Shown: positions 43,373 to 52,630, counted from the stretch's first letter. The stretch is DNA of 64,000 bases from Klugiella xanthotipulae (GCF_006716695.1 NZ_VFPN01000001.1:806001-870000), one strand, 5' to 3'. Notes: generated by a model not told the origin, from the letters alone. Made by a program: numbers and translations.

Positions 43373-43555
43373 GAACGCCGGCGAACGATTATGGAAGAAA
43401 TGGCTGTCCAAGCTCAGCGGCAATGGGACACGATGAAAGGCACCGGGGGTCTACTTGAGTGGTACTTCAAGGACCCTGAAGTCGCCAAGCTCGCCCAAGC
43501 GGCCTTCGTCAAGGCGAACCTTGGAGACTTCGTTTCTGTCTATGTCTCTGAATAG
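43373..43555 (+). pseudogene. Orphan toxin C-terminal fragment
   Basis: Encodes RRRTIMEEMAVQAQRQWDTM and LLEWYFKDPEVAKLAQAAF, the last ~58 residues of the REase toxin domain (compare RRTAILKEMAVQAKRQW in toxin 1). The catalytic D and ExK part and everything upstream are missing. An ATG at 43391 is available, but any product would lack the active site. It is a displaced 'orphan' tail of the kind used as a recombination donor in polymorphic toxin loci. Confidence 0.8.
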
Positions 43556-43599
43556 TCAGTGGTGTCCGGTACTGTGCAATTTGAGAAGAAAGCGGCAAT

Positions 43600-44343
43600 G
43601 TGAACACGCAGCATGAGTATTTCCTTCACGGGTTCTGGGGCGGACGCCCCGTAACCGTAGACGACACGGTGGCGAGGATCAAGGCCTCGTTCGAAGTTCT
43701 GAAATCACTCGGGGAACCGCTCAGTGGCCCGTGGAAAGTGGATTACACAAATCCAATCGACGTGAGCAATGAGGACGCGATCCGTACTCACGTCCTCGCC
43801 TCGCCGGTCCTGGATGACGTTGGCGAACCCGTCGAAGGCGGAGGCTACATCCCTAGCTTTGAGTTGGGAAACTTTCAAGTCCCAAATTCCATAGTTAACG
43901 ATCTTGGCCAATTCAACGTGTCGGTGTCTCCCTACGCCTCCACTGTGGCTTCGAGAATTGTTCTATCGTTTGAGGGGGATGGGTTTACCGTTCCAGCGCG
44001 GGAGCACGCGGAGGTGCTTGTGAGGAGCTTTGCCCGGATTTGGCAACCGGAGCACCTCGCCTTCACAGACCACCCGCTGCTGGACCTTCGACATGAACGC
44101 ATCTCCCGGACACGAACATCAGGTCTACCCTCGTGGGGCTACGTGTCCTGGGTATCTGATCGAGTGTCGCGACAGTTAGAAACCGTTGACGGGGCGACAA
44201 CCGCCCCTTACGGAACGGGAACGCTCGTCACAACCGACACCTGGGACGCAAAACAAGCCGCAGACGTGTGGCGGGACCTGCTGGATAGCAAACGCTTACG
44301 GGCCATACCCGAACTTCAAGAGCATCCCCCAACGTTCCCGTGA
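43600..44343 (+). CDS. Imm52-like immunity protein 3
   Basis: 247 aa from a GTG, about 80% identical by eye to immunity protein 1 (EYFLHGFWGGRPVTVDDTVARI, IWQPEHLAFTD, LPSWGYVSWVSDRVSRQ). Its last 240 nt are nearly identical to those of immunity gene 1, marking a recombination tract. It follows the orphan toxin tail, so it probably protects against a toxin variant closest to toxin 1 that this strain no longer encodes in full. Confidence 0.8.
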   Translation: MNTQHEYFLHGFWGGRPVTVDDTVARIKASFEVLKSLGEPLSGPWKVDYTNPIDVSNEDAIRTHVLASPVLDDVGEPVEGGGYIPSFELGNFQVPNSIVNDLGQFNVSVSPYASTVASRIVLSFEGDGFTVPAREHAEVLVRSFARIWQPEHLAFTDHPLLDLRHERISRTRTSGLPSWGYVSWVSDRVSRQLETVDGATTAPYGTGTLVTTDTWDAKQAADVWRDLLDSKRLRAIPELQEHPPTFP

Positions 44344-44490
44344 CGATCGCTGTAATAGTAAAGAAGAAACCGCAACCCCGTTGCGTCCTGCATGGGTTCT
44401 GGGGCGGACGCCCCGTCACCATTGACGACACGGTAGCCAGAATTAAGACCTCATTTGAACGGCGGCACCGTGACGTTCTCCGATATGGAC
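44340..44490 (+). pseudogene. Truncated Imm52-like gene plus stub of third repeat unit
   Basis: 44340-44458 repeats 39119-39237 exactly (start of an Imm52-like gene), and 44459-44490 is the first 32 nt of the repeat unit. The sequence then changes abruptly to an IS3 terminal region. This marks the right edge of the toxin array. Confidence 0.8.
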
Positions 44491-44700
44491 TGATGCGCTC
44501 TGGGTGTGGTTCCGGCATCGGGTTCCGTCACACCCGCGTGATCACGGGTTGACGATTCTCAGCGTAGTACGCCGTCTCGACCTCGACCGGGGTACGGTAC
44601 TCGAGAGCTTCATGGAGGCGTTGGTTATTCCACCACCACACGTACTCAAGCGTCGCGAGTTCGACTTCCGGGGCCGTCCGCCAAGGCCCGCGCTTGCGAA
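44491..44700 (-). mobile_element. IS3-family remnant (3' end of orfB)
   Basis: The minus strand codes in one frame for RKRGPWRTAPEVELATLEYV, then WWWNNQRLHEALEYRTPVEV and ends at 44528 (57 codons), the C-terminus of an IS3-type transposase. The terminal region starts TGATGCGCTCTGGGTG at 44491. It is cut at 44700 by the second IS3 element. It differs from that element by about 30% in protein. Confidence 0.8.
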
Positions 44701-44737
44701 TGGTTTGGCCTGGGTTTAGTTCCGACTATTTTGTTCA

Positions 44738-45647
44738 TCACTCGACGGTTGTCACGAGTGACTGCGCCTCAGCATAGTACGCCGTCTCAACCTCGACCGG
44801 GGTTCGCCTGCCTAGCTCGCCGTGGAGGCGCTCATTGTTCCACCACCACACATACTCCAGGGTGGCGAGTTCGACTTCCTCAACTGTTTTCCAGGGGCCA
44901 CGCCTGCGGATGAGTTCTGCTTTGTAGAGCGCGTTCACTGACTCGGCCAGGGCATTATCGTAGCTGTCACCTACGGTCCCCGTTGAAGGAATCGCCCCCA
45001 GTTCTCTGACGCGGTTGGAGTAGACCATCGACATGTAGTTCGATCCGTGGTCGCTGTGATGCACGGCCCCGTCGAGCGTTCCACCTGATTGCCAGGCCGC
45101 CATCTCAAGCGCCTGCAGCGGCAGTATCTCAGCTTTCAGTGTTGAGGCAACGTTCCAGCCAACGATCTTACGATCAAAGACATCAATAATGAACGCGGTG
45201 TATGCGAACCCAGCCCACGTAGCAACGTAAGTGATGTCACACACCAACAACTTCATTGGCCCGTCGGCCACGAACTGGCGTTCGACGAGATCACCCGGCA
45301 GCTGATCCCTGACGTCACTCGTTGTTGTGAAGGCTCTCTTCGAACGACGTACTCCACGCACTCCGGCGATTTTCATCAGACGCTCGGTTTGGTCGCGTCC
45401 GATGACCCACCCTGCTCTGGTGAGGAGGGCGTGCATCTTGCGGCGCCCGTAGACGCTGTAGTGCTGTTTGTGGAGTTGACGGATCTCGGTGACGAGAATC
45501 TCGTCGCGTAGTTTCCTGACCGACGGGAGTCTGTGTTTCGCTGCCCGATATCCTCGGGACGTCAGAAACACGAATTGCCGAGCCCAGCACACGGCACAGG
45601 AACTCAACCCCGAAACGATCACGATAGGTATCGATGAATTGGATCAT
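44738..45647 (-). pseudogene. IS3 transposase orfB, frameshifted
   Basis: The catalytic part is complete: DITYVATWAGFAYTAFIIDV (first Asp), HHSDHGSNY (second Asp) and DNALAESVNALYKAE (Glu), with a HTH_21 region (KQHYSVYGRRKMHALL). The natural start is MIQFIDTYRDRFGVEFLCRV at 45647, in an ATGA overlap with orfA. The frame that continues the family sequence (FLTSRGYRAAKHRLPS) is +1 relative to it, the switch lying near 45565-45580. A 1-nt insertion or 2-nt loss has therefore broken orfB, and the element is probably immobile unless ribosomes shift. Confidence 0.78.
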
Positions 45648-45958
45648 TTCGTTCGTGGGGGGTCGAGTTCCTTGGCGAAAAATATGCTCGCAGCTCGCAA
45701 GACTTCGTTTGCTTTCTTGAGTTCAGCGACTTCGCGGCGCAGTCGCCGGTTCTCCTCGTTCATATCAGTGGTCACGCCGGGTTTTTGGCCAGTATCGATC
45801 AGCGTTTGACGATGCCAGATACGCAGCGTGTCTGGTGAGACACCGAGGAGCTTGCCGACCTGGTTGCTGGCTGCGTTGAGGCTCGTATGCTCGGGGAGCG
45901 CTTCGGTGAGCATACGCAGCGCGCGTTCACGGAATTCTGGTTCATATTTGTTTGCCAT
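45644..45958 (-). CDS. IS3 transposase orfA
   Basis: 104 aa. A helix-turn-helix (YEPEFRERALRMLTEAL, VGKLLGVSPDTLRIWHRQTL) and a leucine-zipper-like coiled coil (MNEENRRLRREVAELKKANEVLRAAS) as in all IS3 orfA products, for end binding and multimerisation. Stop and orfB start overlap as ATGA. Confidence 0.88.
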   Translation of the reverse strand: MANKYEPEFRERALRMLTEALPEHTSLNAASNQVGKLLGVSPDTLRIWHRQTLIDTGQKPGVTTDMNEENRRLRREVAELKKANEVLRAASIFFAKELDPPRTK

Positions 45959-46024
45959 GGTGTTCCTATCCTTGTTGAAAGTACGGAACTAAACCCAGGC
46001 CAAACCAGGCGTATACCAGAGCTA

Positions 46025-47389
46025 GGTCTACCTCCGCGTACGCGGAGCGGATGCATCTGCCAGTCCGATCAGCTGCTCAGCCCGAGGTCTACCTCCGCGT
46101 ACGCGGAGCGGATGAAAGTGTCCACGTAGTCAGCTTTTGGTTCGAGGGTCTACCTCCGCGTACGCGGAGCGGATCCGTCGCCGTTGCCGTAGCCGTAGCC
46201 GGGTCTACCTCCGCGTACGCGGAGCGGATCATCGACCCGATCTTCTGAATGGCATCAGCCACGGTCTACCTCCGCGTACGCGGAGCGGATCGACGTAGGA
46301 TCGGCACCGGAATCTGCCACGGCGGTCTACCTCCGCGTACGCGGAGCGGATACTGCGGGCAAGTGCTTAGGGCTGGGGTGCTCGGGTCTACCTCCGCGTA
46401 CGCGGAGCGGATAGTACGCGCACCATCCCCACTCGACCCGACACGGGTCTACCTCCGCGTACGCGGAGCGGATTGGACGCACTGAAGGCATCGCGGTCTG
46501 AATCGGGGTCTACCTCCGCGTACGCGGAGCGGATGGGGTGCTGGGCTGGGCATCGTCTGGCGCACAGGGTCTACCTCCGCGTACGCGGAGCGGATGTAGG
46601 TGAAGGTTTGCCGTGGTGGCTGCCTTGCGGTCTACCTCCGCGTACGCGGAGCGGATTCGCAAACGGCGCTTGAGCTGGACGGGCGGCTCGGTCTACCTCC
46701 GCGTACGCGGAGCGGATCCTCACGGGTGCCCGGAACACCTTTGTGGACTGGGTCTACCTCCGCGTACGCGGAGCGGATAGGTGGATCAGCCGCTACAACA
46801 CCGCCAGATTCGGTCTACCTCCGCGTACGCGGAGCGGATCCGGTGACCGGTAAGCCGACGGCGGAAACGTCGGGTCTACCTCCGCGTACGCGGAGCGGAT
46901 TCGGTGGGGTCACCGGGGTTGGTGATGGTTACGGGTCTACCTCCGCGTACGCGGAGCGGATGTCCTGCTCTGTTTCCTTGGGGTGCGTCAGATGGGTCTA
47001 CCTCCGCGTACGCGGAGCGGATCGTCACCCCCGGGAGCCAGAGGTTGAACCCGCCCGGTCTACCTCCGCGTACGCGGAGCGGATCCCCCATTCACCAAGC
47101 CGGAAAACCCCGGCCAGGGTCTACCTCCGCGTACGCGGAGCGGATCACTAAAAGAGCTGCTGATAGCGGAGGCCATACGGTCTACCTCCGCGTACGCGGA
47201 GCGGATCTGCCGCAACCCATTTACCGGCGGGCGAGAAGAGGTCTACCTCCGCGTACGCGGAGCGGATACCATCGCGAAATTCCAGCAGCAGCGGACCGTG
47301 GGTCTACCTCCGCGTACGCGGAGCGGATTCGAGCTTGCCAACGGCAACCGCCTGCTATTCCGGTCTACCTCCGCGTACGCGGAGCGGAT
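46025..47389 (-). CRISPR. CRISPR array, 23 repeats / 22 spacers
   Basis: The 28-nt repeat (GGTCTACC...GAGCGGAT on the plus strand) is identical in all 23 copies and contains the palindrome CTCCGCGTACGCGGAG. Spacers are 33 nt except the third (27 nt, 46175-46201) and one of 34 nt (47023-47056). On the minus strand the repeat reads ATCCGCTCC...GGTAGACC, with 5 nt before and 7-8 nt after the hairpin, as in type I-E repeats. The array is therefore most likely transcribed leftwards, in line with the cas genes. The last repeat is only 15 nt from the cas3 stop, so a leader would lie within cas3 or be missing. Confidence 0.97.
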
Positions 47390-47404
47390 ACTGATCAGGC
47401 ATTC

Positions 47405-50400
47405 TTATGGGAGATTGGCCGATTTACCATCACTCCCCCGACGGTATAGCGCGCCCTTCCAGTAATGATCATATTGTGTGGGGCGCTCTCGTTTTACTTC
47501 ATACACCCACTCCAAGCCGCTACCATCCCAATCCCACTTCTTGGGCCCGCTGCCGAGGTACACCAGCGCTCGCATTTCCTCCTTGCGGAGAGGGACTGTG
47601 GGAAACGGAAGCTGAAGGGCACCTCCATTCTGCGAAATGCCAACTCCCTTCAAGAAACCGCTGCCAAACGCGGCAATTCCGACCAGGACAAGTGGAGCGA
47701 GAGCGTTCCGGCTGGCACGGCCACCTTTACGGCTCAAACCGTTTACGGCCGGGTTCACCGTTTCGAAACGGTCCATGCCGCCGTCACATTGCTCATACGC
47801 AAATCCGGCGTTGGGGGAAAAGAGCGCACTGACCGCAGCCTCCGCAGCTTGATCGCGACTCGATGGGGTGATTCGTAACAGAGCTGCCTCAGAGTATGAG
47901 GCGTTGTTGGCAATCGCTGGAATCGAGAGAGGAACCTTCCCGCTGGCATCCGCCCGCTCAAGATCGTTCACCAACCCCAGCAGTAGGCTGTTTTCCTCTT
48001 CCTCGGCGGCAAGCAGAAGAGGACGCAGTTGGTGCGCGGGGGAAAGCTTCTGGTTTTTGATTCCCAGTTTGCTCACTCCGTGTTGTTCAAGAATCCTCTG
48101 CGCGTCATCCCACATGTCAGAAGAAAACGCTGCGTGCACGAGGTCATGCGCCGAGAACGTCGTGCGAAGCACAGGTACCAGCGGCGCACCACCCTCCGCC
48201 CCCTCCAACGGTTCCCAGCGTACGCTTGCGTGTCCTTTCAACAGCCGTTCCGAGGTGGAAAGCAGGCCCATCACGGCGAACCAGCCGGTAACCGGATGCG
48301 TGCTGAGCCCGGCGAAGACAATCGACTCTGCCACTGTGATGGTCGCGTTTCCGGGGTCAGTAACGCGAGGTCTCCCCGAACGCGTCCACTCGTCCGATTC
48401 AGCGACGTTCTGGGGAGTTGCCGAAGCCCGCCAATCAGCCAAACGCAGCACAGCCTCCAGGTAGGCGAGGCCCCACACTCCGTAGTGCGCGTTAGGGAAC
48501 GCAAAGTCATCAGCGTGCGCAAGGGGGTCGGGGTAGGGAATCCCTTCAGCCACTGCGGGGGCTCCTGGAATCGGCTGAAGAATCGGACGGAACCACCCGT
48601 GGTGAGAGCCGATAAGGTGGCGTTCCAGAATCAGAGCCGCCAGGGTGGTGACAGCTTCATGCCGCCACCCCTGTTCCAGGCCCGCATTCATCCAGTCCAA
48701 CCTCCGCCGCTTCTTACTACGCGGCTGCCCGGGGTCAGACTTAGCCAGGAAGGACTCGCCGTCTTTCCGGCGCAAAAACGCCTGGAATTCGGGACGCATT
48801 TTGCCATCATCATGATGGAGTCCGGCAAATCCAACCTGTTCGACCAGAGATTCCGAAAGTCCAGCGGCCCGCCCATCACCCCGGCTCCACTGCGCAACCT
48901 GCCTCTGGTGCGACTCCAGGCTGCAGTCTCCGGCGACGTTCCCCATCGCAACCTTCCTGACCTGAGCCACCGCGATGGGGTACGGACTCGCAGCCGCATC
49001 AACCGCAATCGCCCAGCCCTCAGGTGCCAATCCTTGTGATGTCAGCCAGGTGCGGATCACCGCAGCCACTGAGTTCTTGAGCGGTTCCAGATCTACATCA
49101 TCGTCGGGCGCTCGTCCGCTCAGCTCCTCACACTCCTCTCGGCAGAGAATCGCTGACCCTCGAACGCTCTCGCCATAGGGCGCATCAAGGATCATCTCAC
49201 CGAGCGTATATTCGCTGAATACCACATCAACCCGCTGCTCGCCGTACCGGGAGTTCCCTGCGATCCTGCGGATGTGCGCCAAGCCGCCCGTCACCGCCAT
49301 ATCCGATACCGGCACGGTCTCGGGTTTCCCCGTCCAGCCCAGTTCCTGCGTATACCCACCCGCATCGTGCGGAAGAATGACCTTTGGTGCCCGCAACACT
49401 TCTGACCATTTTGTGGGCTTACACCAGCAGATGTTCTCACCATCCCACACACGGATTCGCTCGAGGGAAACCACTGGACGATCCTGCGGTGCCACGTCAT
49501 TGACCGGCTCAGACAGCGCCAACCCGTCCACATCCGTCATGCCCCCAGACAGTTTTGGCTTCTGGAAGAGGAACGCAGCAAAGGCAGCCCGAGTAATCGA
49601 GACCTGTTCCGCGTTGTGGGGCCGAAGCCGCGGCCCCACAACGTCAACAGCCTCGTAGTCATGGCGCCACAGGATGCTGATCTCATGTGTCGGTCGCGCA
49701 TCCGGTCCCGCTATCAACGCGTTCAGTGGAACGTCGGGATTCGGTGTGGGATTGGTCTGGGCAAGAAGGGGAAGCATCGCTCGGTGCACGGTACCGACGC
49801 GAGGAGGAACGCACTGCAAGGTTGAGGCATCAAAACCGTCTCGTGCCTGAATCCGTTTCAGCCCCGCAACACTCCAATCAATCGGACTCCCAGCAGACTC
49901 GGCATCAAGAACGTGAAGCAAAGAGATTAACCTCTCGACCGGCTCCTCCCCATACACGAGACCCGTCGCTTTGCGAAGGATGGGTTGTGCGTGCGCCGAG
50001 TCCCACCCACAGACAACCACCCCCTGCGCAGACGCGGCAGAACCGTCGCGGTTCAGCCGCCCACATCTCTGTACGAGCGCACTCCACGAGCAAGACTCGG
50101 TGACCAGCGCGTCAAATGTGACGTCTACACCAACCTCCAACGTTTGCGTTGCCACAACGGTGAGCGGCCCCTCCGGGATGGCCGTATCAGCGTCCTTATT
50201 CGGGGAGTTCCCGTCTTTTCGATCCAGACGATCCATCGGACGGAACCTCGACGTGACCAACTCGATGCGGGACTGGGCACCCGGCACATTTTTTGCCGTA
50301 CCGACCAGCGCGCGATAAACACCCTGGGCCACGTCCACAGTGTTCGCAAACACCACGACGCGTTCTGCACCCCGACTCCAGGCGGCCTGGGCCTGAGCGA

Positions 50401-51250
50401 TGAGCTCCTTCTCAATTCCGCTATCGGTTCCCGTACACCACACGGGAGAGAGTTCCCGTGTGGCCTGTACCCGCTTCGTGACAGCCGGATCCTTCTGCTG
50501 CTCGTCCGTGAGCTCGAAGGTCCTTCTGTCCAACTCGTCGAGTGTCGACGGAAGAGTCGCACCCAGCAGCACGGTACGTGCGTGCGGTAGCCCGAGATCG
50601 TGAGGGGCCTCCCGTTGCAGGCGCTCCGTGTCGAGAATTGTCGAAACGCTCTGCACCGACAGGTGAGGTTCGTCAAACAGGACAAGCCGATCGATGCCGC
50701 ACAGTCCCGCCGCAATAGAACGAACCTTTGTACCCACTCCAAAACCACGCAATAGGAGCCGTGACACAAATTGGTGGGCGGTGAGAGACACCAGAACACA
50801 ACCGCTTGATCGCATCCACGCATAATCGTCTGGACTCTCGCCATGAACTCGCGCGACGACGACCGTCTGGTTATCGCCGGGACCCACCAACGTGTCCAGA
50901 GCCATTTTTACGGGCAGCAGTGGACCCGCGGTTGCCTGGTTGATGCAGTCAGCGATTCTCTTCATGTAGAGCGCGGTCGAGTCAATCACCGTGCGGCGGT
51001 CTACGACGTGAAATATTCGTTGTGGAGCAGTTCGTGGCCCTCCCTGATAACAATCACGCGCCAACTCGTACACGGCCAAAGCCACCGTGCTCGTTTTTCC
51101 CAGCCCGGTAGGAATAGCGACCTGCCCGGGCCATGATTGTTCCGTCGCGATTTCGACAGCCAGCTCTTGTTGCCACAGATACGGTTCCGTGCCACCGTGT
51201 AACGCGCGGAAGAATTCATCAAATTGTGGAAAATTCTCACTCTTATTCAT
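47405..51250 (-). CDS. cas3: Cas3 nuclease-helicase (helicase-HD order) with extra C-terminal domain
   Basis: About 1281 aa. Residues 1-480 are an SF2 helicase: Walker A IPTGLGKTS, LFDEPHLS (DExH-type), TQTLEVGVDV and QRCGRLNRDG. The HD nuclease comes after the helicase (GLHHDDGK near 830, GSHHGW, then LADWRAS), the order seen in type I-G/I-U Cas3. From about residue 1030 there is a further ~250-residue region (IVFAGLSTHPVTGWFAVMGLL, KLGIKNQKLSPAHQLRPLLL, RNALAPLVLVGIAAFGSGFL) that resembles Csb3/Cas8u-type subunits. No separate Cas8 is encoded, so this may be a Cas3-Cas8 fusion. ATG 51250 is preferred over GTG 51259. Confidence 0.9.
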   Translation of the reverse strand: MNKSENFPQFDEFFRALHGGTEPYLWQQELAVEIATEQSWPGQVAIPTGLGKTSTVALAVYELARDCYQGGPRTAPQRIFHVVDRRTVIDSTALYMKRIADCINQATAGPLLPVKMALDTLVGPGDNQTVVVARVHGESPDDYAWMRSSGCVLVSLTAHQFVSRLLLRGFGVGTKVRSIAAGLCGIDRLVLFDEPHLSVQSVSTILDTERLQREAPHDLGLPHARTVLLGATLPSTLDELDRRTFELTDEQQKDPAVTKRVQATRELSPVWCTGTDSGIEKELIAQAQAAWSRGAERVVVFANTVDVAQGVYRALVGTAKNVPGAQSRIELVTSRFRPMDRLDRKDGNSPNKDADTAIPEGPLTVVATQTLEVGVDVTFDALVTESCSWSALVQRCGRLNRDGSAASAQGVVVCGWDSAHAQPILRKATGLVYGEEPVERLISLLHVLDAESAGSPIDWSVAGLKRIQARDGFDASTLQCVPPRVGTVHRAMLPLLAQTNPTPNPDVPLNALIAGPDARPTHEISILWRHDYEAVDVVGPRLRPHNAEQVSITRAAFAAFLFQKPKLSGGMTDVDGLALSEPVNDVAPQDRPVVSLERIRVWDGENICWCKPTKWSEVLRAPKVILPHDAGGYTQELGWTGKPETVPVSDMAVTGGLAHIRRIAGNSRYGEQRVDVVFSEYTLGEMILDAPYGESVRGSAILCREECEELSGRAPDDDVDLEPLKNSVAAVIRTWLTSQGLAPEGWAIAVDAAASPYPIAVAQVRKVAMGNVAGDCSLESHQRQVAQWSRGDGRAAGLSESLVEQVGFAGLHHDDGKMRPEFQAFLRRKDGESFLAKSDPGQPRSKKRRRLDWMNAGLEQGWRHEAVTTLAALILERHLIGSHHGWFRPILQPIPGAPAVAEGIPYPDPLAHADDFAFPNAHYGVWGLAYLEAVLRLADWRASATPQNVAESDEWTRSGRPRVTDPGNATITVAESIVFAGLSTHPVTGWFAVMGLLSTSERLLKGHASVRWEPLEGAEGGAPLVPVLRTTFSAHDLVHAAFSSDMWDDAQRILEQHGVSKLGIKNQKLSPAHQLRPLLLAAEEEENSLLLGLVNDLERADASGKVPLSIPAIANNASYSEAALLRITPSSRDQAAEAAVSALFSPNAGFAYEQCDGGMDRFETVNPAVNGLSRKGGRASRNALAPLVLVGIAAFGSGFLKGVGISQNGGALQLPFPTVPLRKEEMRALVYLGSGPKKWDWDGSGLEWVYEVKRERPTQYDHYWKGALYRRGSDGKSANLP

Positions 51251-51259
51251 GTCGCTCAC

Positions 51260-52630
51260 CTACTCCTCTTCACCCTGAGCCGGCTGGAATACCCCAAAGC
51301 CCTCACTCGTTGAGGCGCCGAGTAGGAGTGGGCCGGAAACCTTCTCTTCGCACTCGATACGGACCCACCACTGCCGGTAACCGTCGGGGTAGGAGCCGTT
51401 TGACAATACGTGTTGCCAGCGTTTCACCGGTTCGGTCGAGGCCTCCGTGACCCGAGCTTTCACACCGTAGCGCTCAAAGATTTCTCGCTCCGTTTCGTAG
51501 GCGAGTACTCTCACGTCAGGAAAAGCCCGCATCGGAGTCGTTGAGGCCCAGTGTCGAGCGTGTGGCCGCAACCGATGAGGGTGAAGGGCCTTCGGCTGGC
51601 CCACAGCCTGACCGCGAAAGTGTTTCTGGTGTTCGGTACACCAGTCCGCTATCGCTGCGATGCGTTCACCCTGAGTCTGCGGCGGCTCCTCTGCGCCCGC
51701 ACCGGGCGACGGTGTGGGTGTCAGTGCGACCCCCACACACCGCCCATCGGCGTGTGCCTGAGCACTCACGGTCAGCGGGATGACCCTCCACCCGGACCCG
51801 GTCAGGAGCCGATTGAGTTCGCCGATGACCGACGGAATTCTCTGGTGTTCGAGACCGCGCTCAAACGGGATCACGGTCGCGTCTTGCCCCACTCCGCCCG
51901 CACGTGTCGGCGCGTAAACCACAGGCTGGGTGTAACCATCCGGAGGCAGTGGCGGAAGAAAGTTTATGCTGTCATCGTCCGAAAAAACCCGCTCATAGTT
52001 GAGATCCATCCAGCGGATGGTGTTCGATTGCCACCCTCGAGATTTTCCGCGATCATGAGGTGTCGGATACCACACCACCCTGGTTTTGTCGCCATCGTGG
52101 GCTTCACCCGAAGACAGATAACGAGCCTCATCGCTCTCGTACACACACACGCACGCCGGGTCCTGGGATCGGCCAAAGTAGGGAACCTGCTGAGCGACCG
52201 ACTGCAATACGGCCAGATCCGCCTGGTCGACATCAACCGTGATGAAGTATCGAAGAGCGGTTCCCGAAAGCGCGAGCGCACCCTGGGGTTTCGGGGTTCG
52301 GTTTGAGCTATCCATCGCAAAGCACGAAAGACCGAGAGATGCACCCGCGGTTTTGTCAGTGACGCGGTCTGGAACCCAGGTCCAATCTTGGTATGAATCA
52401 GGGATGTCAAGATCGTAGGCGAGGGGTGCCTCAATGACCGGATGCGGCGCAGTCACGATACGGTCAAGCAGCGCGTGAGCCCGTTGCTCTAAGCCGGGTT
52501 CCACAATCGCGTGTGCCCCGCTTTTGAGCGCGCCGAGCAACCGCACCGGGGAGGGTGGCCATTCGGGCCGCCCCCCACTGACGAGCCCATGAAACGCGGG
52601 ACGGTAAAATTCGATCTCTACGCAGATCAT
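51260..52630 (-). CDS. csb2: Csb2 family (type I-G Cas5, possibly Cas5-Cas6)
   Basis: 456 aa. The N-terminal VEIEFYRPAFHGLVSGGRPEWPPSPVRLLGALKSG is the Csb2/GSU0054 signature (WPPSP.RLL.AL). The conserved middle includes WVPDRVTDKT and LVSAQ-type RAMP strands; AHADGRCVGVALTPTPSPG and HRLRPHARHWASTTP lie further on. It should bind the crRNA 5' handle as Cas5 in the surveillance complex. In typical I-G systems Csb2 also holds Cas6; here a separate Cas6e-like protein exists. It overlaps csb1 by 4 nt (ATGA) and ends 10 nt before the Cas3 ATG. Confidence 0.88.
   Translation of the reverse strand: MICVEIEFYRPAFHGLVSGGRPEWPPSPVRLLGALKSGAHAIVEPGLEQRAHALLDRIVTAPHPVIEAPLAYDLDIPDSYQDWTWVPDRVTDKTAGASLGLSCFAMDSSNRTPKPQGALALSGTALRYFITVDVDQADLAVLQSVAQQVPYFGRSQDPACVCVYESDEARYLSSGEAHDGDKTRVVWYPTPHDRGKSRGWQSNTIRWMDLNYERVFSDDDSINFLPPLPPDGYTQPVVYAPTRAGGVGQDATVIPFERGLEHQRIPSVIGELNRLLTGSGWRVIPLTVSAQAHADGRCVGVALTPTPSPGAGAEEPPQTQGERIAAIADWCTEHQKHFRGQAVGQPKALHPHRLRPHARHWASTTPMRAFPDVRVLAYETEREIFERYGVKARVTEASTEPVKRWQHVLSNGSYPDGYRQWWVRIECEEKVSGPLLLGASTSEGFGVFQPAQGEEE

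Larger units (their letters stand above)
39238..44490 (+). repeat. Tandem repeat unit 2 (expanded) and start of unit 3
   Basis: Unit 2 runs from 39238 to 44458 and holds additional immunity genes and an orphan toxin tail that unit 1 lacks. The junction sequence recurs at 44459-44490 (ACGGCGGCACCGTGACG to GATATGGAC), where a third unit is cut off by an IS3 remnant. So at least three tandem units once existed. Confidence 0.85.
44701..46007 (-). mobile_element. IS3-family insertion sequence
   Basis: 1307 bp with perfect 24-nt inverted ends (44701-44724 starting TGGTTTGGCCTGGG; 45984-46007). It encodes orfA and orfB on the minus strand. No 3-4-bp target duplication is visible (GAA on the left, GGC on the right), so one flank has been rearranged since insertion. 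The right end lies only 17 nt from the first CRISPR repeat, and the left end is inside an older IS3 remnant. Confidence 0.88.

Noticed and set aside
44738-45647. Programmed frameshift as the explanation for the orfB frame change
   Set aside because: IS3 frameshifting normally occurs at the orfA/orfB junction and is -1; here the shift is +1 and inside orfB, so mutation is more likely.
46249-47449. Several plus-strand ORFs of 66-183 aa rich in YLRVRGAD, PPRTRSG and STSAYAER
   Set aside because: They are translations of the CRISPR repeat in three frames, a known source of false proteins.
48029-49039. 336-aa plus-strand ORF inside cas3
   Set aside because: Antisense shadow of a well-supported Cas3 gene; no recognisable motif.
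51248-51257. 8-nt match between the mini-unit spacer and the cas3 start region
   Set aside because: An 8-nt match is expected about twice by chance in this window and it does not start at the seed end.
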